Source: Acinetobacter sp. BY419
Lineage (GTDB): Bacteria > Pseudomonadota > Gammaproteobacteria > Pseudomonadales > Moraxellaceae
NCBI RefSeq assembly: GCF_019038395.1
Contig: NZ_JAGFXZ010000002.1
Location: forward strand, 100,900-164,899
Length of the DNA: 64,000 bases
Direction of reading: 5' to 3'
In this document: in pieces, positions 58,872 to 64,000 of the stretch
Layout: every line of letters starts with the position of its first letter
Position numbering within the stretch: the stretch's first letter is position 1
Notes under the pieces: generated by a model
Told to the model about the DNA's origin: nothing
The model's input: the letters and a program-made list of their open reading frames with translations, nothing else
Database searches by the model: none
Translations under genes and position numbers: made by a program

Positions 58872-60254
58872 TTAGTACTTATAAGCATCCGCTTTAAATG
58901 GACCTTCAACAGGAACGCCTAAGTAATCCGCTTGCTCTTGAGTCAACTGAGTCAACACACCACCGAAACCAGCAACCATCGCCGCAGCCACTTCTTCATC
59001 TAATTTCTTAGGAAGTAGTTCTACACGAATCGCTGCCTGTTTTTGGTCTTCAGGAAGATCAGCAAATTTCTCAGCGAACAAATGCATTTGACCCAACACC
59101 TGGTTGGCAAAAGAACCATCCATGATGCGAGAAGGGTGACCCGTTGCGTTACCCAGGTTCACCAAACGGCCTTCTGAAAGAAGAATCAGATAATCGTTTT
59201 CACTTTCTGAACGATACACCTGGTGTACTTGAGGTTTCACTTCCACCCACTTGTAACCACGTAAGTAGTTGGTGTCGATTTCAGTATCAAAGTGACCGAT
59301 GTTACAAACAACAGCACCTGCTTTAAGTGTATCTAGCATGGCAGCGTCACAAACGTGATAGTTACCCGTGGTGGTGACGATCATGTCGGTATTTAAAAGA
59401 AGATCAGCATTCACGTCTTCTTTTTTGCCCGTTTGTACGCCGTTTTTGTATGGAGATACGACTTCGTAACCGTCCATACAAGCTTGCATTGCACAGATAG
59501 GATCGACTTCAGATACGCGAACGATCATACCTTCTTGACGAAGAGACTGAGCCGAACCTTTACCAACGTCACCGTAACCGATTACAAGCGCACGACGGCC
59601 AGATAACAGCATATCTGTACCACGTTTGATCGCATCGTTGAGTGAGTGGCGGCAACCGTATTTATTGTCGTTTTTAGACTTGGTCACTGAATCGTTGACG
59701 TTGATTGCAGGAACTTTGAGTGAACCATCTTTCCACATTTCAAGCAGACGTTGAACACCTGTGGTAGTTTCTTCAGTGATACCGTGGATTTTGGCAATCA
59801 GTTCAGGATATTTTTCATGAACCACAGCAGTCAAGTCACCGCCATCATCCAGAATCATGTTGGCATCCCAAGGTTTGCCGTTTACATTGATTTGTTGTTC
59901 AAGACACCACATGTATTCTTCTTCAGTTTCGCCTTTCCAAGCAAATACAGGAACACCTGAAGCCGCAATTGCAGCAGCAGCATGGTCTTGAGTTGAGAAG
60001 ATGTTGCATGACGTCCAGCGAACTTCTGCGCCCAATTCAACCAAAGTTTCAATTAAAACTGCAGTTTGAATGGTCATATGGATACAGCCGAGAATTTTCG
60101 CGCCTGCAAGTGGTTTTGCTGCCGAGTAGCGTTTACGCAGACCCATTAGGGCTGGCATTTCAGCTTCAGCAAGTTTGATTTCTTTACGGCCGTAATCAGC
60201 AAGTGAAATATCAGCAACTTTGTAATCTGTAAATGAAGCAGTAACCGCGTTCAT
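58872..60254 (-). CDS. ahcY: S-adenosylhomocysteine hydrolase
   Basis: Splits S-adenosylhomocysteine to adenosine and homocysteine, relieving inhibition of methyltransferases. The 460-residue protein has the substrate-binding region [40 protein letters not shown], the NAD-binding [37 protein letters not shown] and the C-terminal FKADAYKY tail that reaches into the neighbouring subunit. AGGAG lies before the ATG. A SAH riboswitch precedes it, so expression should rise when SAH builds up. Confidence 0.97.
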   Translation of the reverse strand: MNAVTASFTDYKVADISLADYGRKEIKLAEAEMPALMGLRKRYSAAKPLAGAKILGCIHMTIQTAVLIETLVELGAEVRWTSCNIFSTQDHAAAAIAASGVPVFAWKGETEEEYMWCLEQQINVNGKPWDANMILDDGGDLTAVVHEKYPELIAKIHGITEETTTGVQRLLEMWKDGSLKVPAINVNDSVTKSKNDNKYGCRHSLNDAIKRGTDMLLSGRRALVIGYGDVGKGSAQSLRQEGMIVRVSEVDPICAMQACMDGYEVVSPYKNGVQTGKKEDVNADLLLNTDMIVTTTGNYHVCDAAMLDTLKAGAVVCNIGHFDTEIDTNYLRGYKWVEVKPQVHQVYRSESENDYLILLSEGRLVNLGNATGHPSRIMDGSFANQVLGQMHLFAEKFADLPEDQKQAAIRVELLPKKLDEEVAAAMVAGFGGVLTQLTQEQADYLGVPVEGPFKADAYKY

Positions 60255-60294
60255 CAGGATCTCCTAGGAAAAAATAGATTGGATCGTTCTGTTC

Positions 60295-60404
60295 GCGGAT
60301 GCCGTTGTTGATCAGAATGAATGTCTGACCGATGGTCGAGCCTAGCGATTTTACATTGCTATTTTTTAAAATCAGCCTGTAAAACGTCGCAGCATCCCTC
60401 GACT
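60295..60404 (-). promoter_or_regulatory. S-adenosylhomocysteine (SAH) riboswitch
   Basis: Read on the minus strand: GTCGAG (60403-60398) pairs with CTCGAC (60340-60335) as P1. The next bases GGATGC (60397-60392) pair with GCATCC (60302-60297) downstream as the pseudoknot. The family's conserved GCTGCGACG (60393-60385), AGGCTCGAC and AACGGCATCC are all present. In the common consensus the pseudoknot is GAGCGC/GCGCTC; here both strands have changed together. It ends about 40 nt before ahcY, a placement known for this class. Confidence 0.85.
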
Positions 60405-60412
60405 AGCGCCGT

Positions 60413-60441
60413 ATTGTACTTGGAATCTAAACATGAGCCAA
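60413..60441 (-). promoter_or_regulatory. Promoter of ahcY
   Basis: TTGGCT (60441-60436), 17-bp spacer, TACAAT (60418-60413). The predicted start lies just upstream of the riboswitch P1 helix, as expected. Confidence 0.65.
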
Positions 60442-60589
60442 GTTGAAAAAGATAATATTATTTATTTTCTGTATTTTGAGCTTTTAGTTGATCAAAAGCC
60501 TATCAGCATAAATACGGTAAATTGAATGTTTTATTTTAAGATTCTTTTGATTCTTCTGCATCACATAGCGGGCGAGTATGGGAGTTAAA

Positions 60590-60620
60590 TAAAAAGCCCA
60601 TCATCTGACGGGCTTTTTTC
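60590..60620 (-). terminator. Terminator after the Sel1-repeat gene
   Basis: AAAAAGCCCATCATCTGACG plus GGCTTTTTTC: a GCCC/GGGC hairpin with A/T tracts, just beyond the stop at 60623. Confidence 0.78.
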
Positions 60621-60622
60621 AC

Positions 60623-61141
60623 TTATTTAGCTTCAGCAGCATCTGCTTTCTTAGTCCAGAACTCAGCTAGTTCTTCATCGCCATCTACACCTAAACCATT
60701 GGCATAAATAAAAGCAAGATCGCGCATGGCCTGAACTTCGCCCCATTCAGCGGCTTGTTTGACTAAAGCAATCGATTTTTCTACGTCTTTTTCAATCACA
60801 TCACCGCGACGGTAGAAACCGGCCAGCTCTAAAGTCGCAGCAGGGTGCTTTTCGATATTGGCTTTACTTAACCAGTAATAGGCTAACTCAAAGTGAGCTT
60901 TGGATTCTTCAGGATCTTCTTCTGCCAATTCTTTGGCATAAACGGTATAACCTTCACCTAACCAGTACATCGCATCAACCAGTCCGCCATTGGCAGCTTT
61001 CAATGCCCACTCTTCAGCCAGAATGATGTCATCATCATGCTCGCTTTGCATATACAGTTCAGCCAGTTCGAATTGCGCTTCAGCATTACCTGCAAGGGCA
61101 AGATTGGTTAGGACAGCAGAGGGAGAAACACGCTGGGTCAT
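60623..61141 (-). CDS. Sel1-like repeat protein
   Basis: A 172-residue acidic protein without signal peptide. Helical repeats of the Sel1 type follow one another (NAEAQFELAELYMQSEHDDD, AEEWALKAANGGLVDAMYWL, AYYWLSKANIEKHPAATLEL, AEWGEVQAMRDLAFIYANGL). Such repeats mediate protein contacts; no enzymatic domain is present and no partner is evident. It sits about 98 nt downstream of the DUF3325 gene and may be a separate unit. Confidence 0.85.
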   Translation of the reverse strand: MTQRVSPSAVLTNLALAGNAEAQFELAELYMQSEHDDDIILAEEWALKAANGGLVDAMYWLGEGYTVYAKELAEEDPEESKAHFELAYYWLSKANIEKHPAATLELAGFYRRGDVIEKDVEKSIALVKQAAEWGEVQAMRDLAFIYANGLGVDGDEELAEFWTKKADAAEAK

Positions 61142-61239
61142 ATCAACATCTCAAAAATATTGTGCGTAGACTAAAAGGTTTAAAGCAAAAAAGCCAATCC
61201 AAAGATCAGATTTTCAAAAGAGATTGATAAATCAGATGA

Positions 61240-61578
61240 TTAGATCAAGCACAGGATTCCTGAAATCAAGACGATGAGCGCACAGATCATCACTATCATT
61301 TTAATTTTGCTTTCCAGATAACTCAGACTTAAACCCACGAACAATGCTGCAAAAGTCAGACTGCCAAGCCAATAGCTGATCATATTGCTGGCTGTACCAA
61401 TGCACAGGCACAGAATCAGTGCAATGATCAATATCATCCAGCCGATGATGCTGGCGAGTCTGGTTTTGGAGGCATCTAATTCTTTAGTAAAAATCTGTTT
61501 TTGATGTTTGGACATAGATGCTGCAAGCACAAAAAAACCGAGGCTGGTTAAAGCCCAAATCAATAAGAAGAACATCAT
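61240..61578 (-). CDS. DUF3325 family membrane protein
   Basis: A 112-residue protein with four hydrophobic segments (FFLLIWALTSLGFFVLAASM, ASIIGWMILIIALILCLCIG, SYWLGSLTFAALFVGLSLSY, MIVMICALIVLISGILCLI) and a Lys-rich loop SKHQKQIFTKELDASKTRLA. The pattern fits DUF3325, usually found with PepSY membrane proteins in iron-uptake operons. Its ATG overlaps the stop of the PepSY gene (ATGA), so the two are translationally coupled. The precise role is not known. Confidence 0.78.
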   Translation of the reverse strand: MMFFLLIWALTSLGFFVLAASMSKHQKQIFTKELDASKTRLASIIGWMILIIALILCLCIGTASNMISYWLGSLTFAALFVGLSLSYLESKIKMIVMICALIVLISGILCLI

Positions 61579-63269
61579 GCCTGATTCCCCTTGAGAGCAG
61601 CTTTGGCCTTTTTAAGCGGCAAACCTGTATGGTTTTTAACTTTATTGAAAGCAAACCAGAACAGGATCGCAAGTACCCACATCGCCAGATCAAAAGAAGC
61701 AATCATCCACTGATCATGCAGGATACTATTCCAGATTGCTTGTCCACCGGTGAGGAAGTTCACGATTGGCAACAATGCGAATGCCACAGTTGCAAGCATT
61801 AGCAGCTCTAGCCAGGCCTGACGATGGCTACGAAGCATGGCATACAGCAACGTCAACAACCAGACGATAAAGAAGCTACGAATTTCCCAGTTTAGACGCA
61901 TGTCCATGTCTGCCGGAATAAAACGGTTGGCATAAAAGTAGGCAGCACAGGCAATAGGTAAACCAATAATGGCAGCGATATTGGTCACTTCGACAAGACG
62001 ATAACCAAAAGATTTATAACCTTGTTTCTGTTGTTGCGGGGCACGTTTGACACACCATAGAATCAAACCGGTCGCAATCATTAAGGTGCCCACCATACCT
62101 GACATGAACAATAACCAGCGTAGAGCTAAGTCCACGCCACGTGCTTCATGCAATGTGGTGAATACATTATAAATACCATTTGCGACTGAAGGCGTTTTCA
62201 GTGTGGTTTGATCCGGCTTTAATTCACCTGTCACGCCATTGAAAGCAAGACTCGGATAAACACTACGATAAGCCACACTGACTCCATTTAAGGCACGAAG
62301 CTCAATTTCGGCTTTAGCGGTATTTGGCTGAATAATGTTAATTGTACCAACCGGATTATTTTCCCATTCTCTCTCGGCTGTTGCCAATACTGGTGCGAGA
62401 TCTGTTAATGGCACTGGGCGTGCAGCTGGAGCTTCACCCCGAGAGTGGCGACGCTCACCACGGCTTTCTCTTTCGCTACGCGGTCGACGCTGGTCACCAT
62501 CACGGGATTCAGTTTGAATACTATTATCCTGAATCAAGCTCTTACGTTGATCTTGCAGAAATGCGCCACGATTTTCATAAATCTGGTTGACACCCCAAGG
62601 CATCAGGGTAAAGAGCAGAAGCAGTAAACCGCTAAAGGTAATCATGATATGAAATGGCAGGGCAAATACCGCAGTAGCATTATGTGCGTCTAGCCAGGAA
62701 CGCTGACCTTTGCCCGGACGGAAAGTAAAAAAGTCTTTGAAGATTTTTTTATGGGTAATTACACCGCTGATAATCGCCACCAGCATGAGCAGGGTGGCAA
62801 TACCGACAATCCAGCGCGCCCAGATCCGGGGTAGGCCATACAGTTCAAAATGGAAGCGGTATAGGAAGGAGCCACCACGTGTTTCACGGGCTTGCAAAAC
62901 TTCGCCGGTTGCACTGTCAATGGTTACGCGGGTACCGCCACGACGCGCACGAGGATCTTCACCGGCACTGCGAATATTGAGTGTGGTGGTATTTTGGCGT
63001 GAGTTAGGAAGCTGGATTGCCCAGCTGCCAGCATCCGGATAATGCTGTTGCAGATAAGCCAATGCCATACGCGTCTGTTCGATCTGGGTCTTTTGCGGGA
63101 CTGACTGATGAAATTCCGGTTTCATCCAGATGCTGATTTCATTCTGGAAAAAACTCAAGGTTCCGGTCAAGAAGATCGCATATAAAAGCCATCCTAAAAT
63201 CAGACTGGCCCAAGTATGCAACCACGACATCGACTGGCGTGGACCTTCTTGTTTTGCATCTACTCTCAT
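61575..63269 (-). CDS. PepSY-associated membrane protein (PiuB-like)
   Basis: A 564-residue inner-membrane protein of the PepSY_TM group. First membrane segment SLILGWLLYAIFLTGTLSFF, then a PepSY-type periplasmic domain, further segments (WIVGIATLLMLVAIISGVIT, IMITFSGLLLLLFTLMPWGV), a second periplasmic part, and a C-terminal membrane cluster (WLLFMSGMVGTLMIATGLIL, FALLPIVNFLTG). Relatives occur in Fur-regulated operons and are thought to reduce or handle siderophore iron. A loop near residue 266 is Arg/Glu/Ser-rich (RRPRSERESRGERRHSRGEA), unusual for the family as I know it. Confidence 0.88.
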   Translation of the reverse strand: MRVDAKQEGPRQSMSWLHTWASLILGWLLYAIFLTGTLSFFQNEISIWMKPEFHQSVPQKTQIEQTRMALAYLQQHYPDAGSWAIQLPNSRQNTTTLNIRSAGEDPRARRGGTRVTIDSATGEVLQARETRGGSFLYRFHFELYGLPRIWARWIVGIATLLMLVAIISGVITHKKIFKDFFTFRPGKGQRSWLDAHNATAVFALPFHIMITFSGLLLLLFTLMPWGVNQIYENRGAFLQDQRKSLIQDNSIQTESRDGDQRRPRSERESRGERRHSRGEAPAARPVPLTDLAPVLATAEREWENNPVGTINIIQPNTAKAEIELRALNGVSVAYRSVYPSLAFNGVTGELKPDQTTLKTPSVANGIYNVFTTLHEARGVDLALRWLLFMSGMVGTLMIATGLILWCVKRAPQQQKQGYKSFGYRLVEVTNIAAIIGLPIACAAYFYANRFIPADMDMRLNWEIRSFFIVWLLTLLYAMLRSHRQAWLELLMLATVAFALLPIVNFLTGGQAIWNSILHDQWMIASFDLAMWVLAILFWFAFNKVKNHTGLPLKKAKAALKGNQA

Positions 63270-63270
63270 T

Positions 63271-63627
63271 CTAATTTCCTAGGAATTTATAGGTGATATA
63301 GAGCAAAACACTGGGAATCACGATCCCGAGCGTGGCTTTCATGGTCTTATTCACCATAAATACCCAGATAAAAGCTACAGTATTTAAGCTAAAACCAATC
63401 AGGGTGGCCGACATGGCTGCGCTGCTTCCAGCATCCATAAATAACTGGGCAATCACAATGGTTACCAGCGAGGCAAGGAGATAACCGCCGACACCCGCCA
63501 GAATAAAGCGATATAAAATCATCCCACGATAAGCCAGCATATTTGCTTTGACTTTATTTTTGCTTGATGGACTCGGTGCAGTAACTGTTCCAGTCGCTAT
63601 AGCATGCATATTCGGACTATTCATCAT
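63271..63627 (-). CDS. DUF3649 family iron-uptake-associated membrane protein
   Basis: A 118-residue protein: a polar N-terminus rich in Thr/Ser/Pro, the segment KANMLAYRGMILYRFILAGV, and three hydrophobic segments (GGYLLASLVTIVIAQLF, SATLIGFSLNTVAFIWVFMV, LGIVIPSVLLYITYKFL). This matches DUF3649, found upstream of PepSY membrane proteins in iron-regulated operons. It ends 1 nt before the PepSY start. It is first in the operon and has a Fur-box-like site upstream. Confidence 0.8.
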   Translation of the reverse strand: MMNSPNMHAIATGTVTAPSPSSKNKVKANMLAYRGMILYRFILAGVGGYLLASLVTIVIAQLFMDAGSSAAMSATLIGFSLNTVAFIWVFMVNKTMKATLGIVIPSVLLYITYKFLGN

Positions 63628-63663
63628 CGAAAATTCTATTTACAAACTTATGAAGTAATTGAT

Positions 63664-63682
63664 GAGAATGATAACAATTATT
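63664..63682. promoter_or_regulatory. Fur-box-like operator
   Basis: The 19-mer GAGAATGATAACAATTATT matches the Fur consensus GATAATGATAATCATTATC at 15 of 19 positions. It lies about 37 nt upstream of the DUF3649 start. Iron-dependent repression of the operon is inferred. Confidence 0.65.
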
Positions 63683-63749
63683 ATTTATATTTTAAATAAG
63701 AAGTATAAAACTATTTATGTGAAAAATAAAAAGAACTATTTATAAGTCC

Positions 63750-64000
63750 TTAGATTAGCATTTGAAGTGCAACACCATGTTGTTGCCATAATACCTGACT
63801 CGGACTTTTAAAGCCGAGTCTTTTTCTTGGACGATGATTTATACGGTCAGTGATTTCTGAAATGTATTCATCTGTATATTGATTCAAGTCACTTCCTTTT
63901 CTAATGTATTGTCTGACTAAGCCATTCGTATTTTCATTCGTACCTCGTTGCCAAGCGCTATAAGGATCAGCGAAATACCAGTCTATTTCTAATTTTTGAG
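63750..64000 (-). mobile_element. IS30-family transposase, C-terminal part (runs off the window)
   Basis: The minus-strand frame ending at 63750 encodes the IS30 catalytic end: WYFADPYSAWQRGTNENTNG with the conserved Glu of the DDE triad, then LVRQYIRKGSDLNQYTDEYI, TDRINHRPRKRLGFKSPSQV and a stop. Related elements (for example ISAba125 and IS18) are common in Acinetobacter. The rest of the gene and the far inverted repeat lie beyond the window; the near end is probably within about 50 nt of the stop but was not fixed. Confidence 0.85.

Overview
The window looks like chromosomal DNA of an Acinetobacter-type gammaproteobacterium (family Moraxellaceae). The evidence is moderate-to-low G+C, the blocks hemA / TPR gene-lolB-ispE-tRNAGln-prs and bamD / rluD-pgeF, a 533-residue isocitrate lyase of the Pseudomonas/Acinetobacter type, a 640-residue DnaG away from any rpsU/rpoD genes, and an IS30-family transposase at the right edge. 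Nearly everything is core metabolism and information processing; accessory DNA is confined to small patches.

Layout. 1-5.2 kb: start of prs, four identical tRNAGln(TTG) genes, then ispE, lolB and a secreted TPR protein on the minus strand, head to head with hemA. 5.2-12.4 kb: dnaG, bamD / rluD-pgeF, a flavodoxin-like protein, smpB / coaD and a YfhL-type ferredoxin. 12.36-12.9 kb: RNase P RNA and tRNAMet. 12.95-16.7 kb: the main accessory patch, with a frameshifted KAP-family P-loop NTPase, the remnant tail of a CatB-type acetyltransferase gene, a ClC chloride channel and an intact CatB-type acetyltransferase. 17-22 kb: greA and carAB, the latter behind a strong promoter and an attenuator-like leader. 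22-32.3 kb: an amphipathic helical protein, small membrane proteins, yhbY / rlmE-ftsH, folP, two related membrane proteins around tRNALeu(TAA), and a CBS/CorC membrane protein. 32.4-41.3 kb: LysR regulator / aceA, an RND efflux permease without adjacent partner, mgtE and a DUF4112 protein. 41.3-50.2 kb: htpX, two lytic transglycosylases, ttcA behind a cluster of DnaA-box-like sites, an SCP2 protein, greB, two duplicated tRNASer(TGA) units, and pdxB-epmA. 50.2-57 kb: cca, maeB and a large membrane PAS-GGDEF-EAL protein. 57-60.5 kb: rsmE, metF and ahcY, with an S-adenosylhomocysteine riboswitch in front of ahcY. 60.6-64 kb: a Sel1-repeat protein, an iron-uptake-type operon (DUF3649, PepSY membrane protein, DUF3325) behind a Fur-box-like site, and the end of an IS30-family transposase.

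Genes that work together: ahcY and metF belong to the methionine/S-adenosylmethionine cycle; carA and carB make carbamoyl phosphate for arginine and pyrimidines; bamD and lolB build the outer membrane; yhbY, rlmE, rluD and rsmE assemble or modify the ribosome; tRNA genes, rnpB, cca and ttcA concern tRNA production, end formation and modification; aceA and maeB serve growth on acetate and C4 acids.

No multi-gene undescribed system stands out. The points most worth checking are the broken KAP NTPase (a family that includes the phage-exclusion protein PifA), the acetyltransferase remnant beside it, the carA leader hairpin, the ahcY riboswitch followed by a MITE-like spacer, the DnaA-box cluster upstream of ttcA, and the pair of unrecognised membrane proteins flanking tRNALeu. 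All calls come from reading the sequence; no database search was run.
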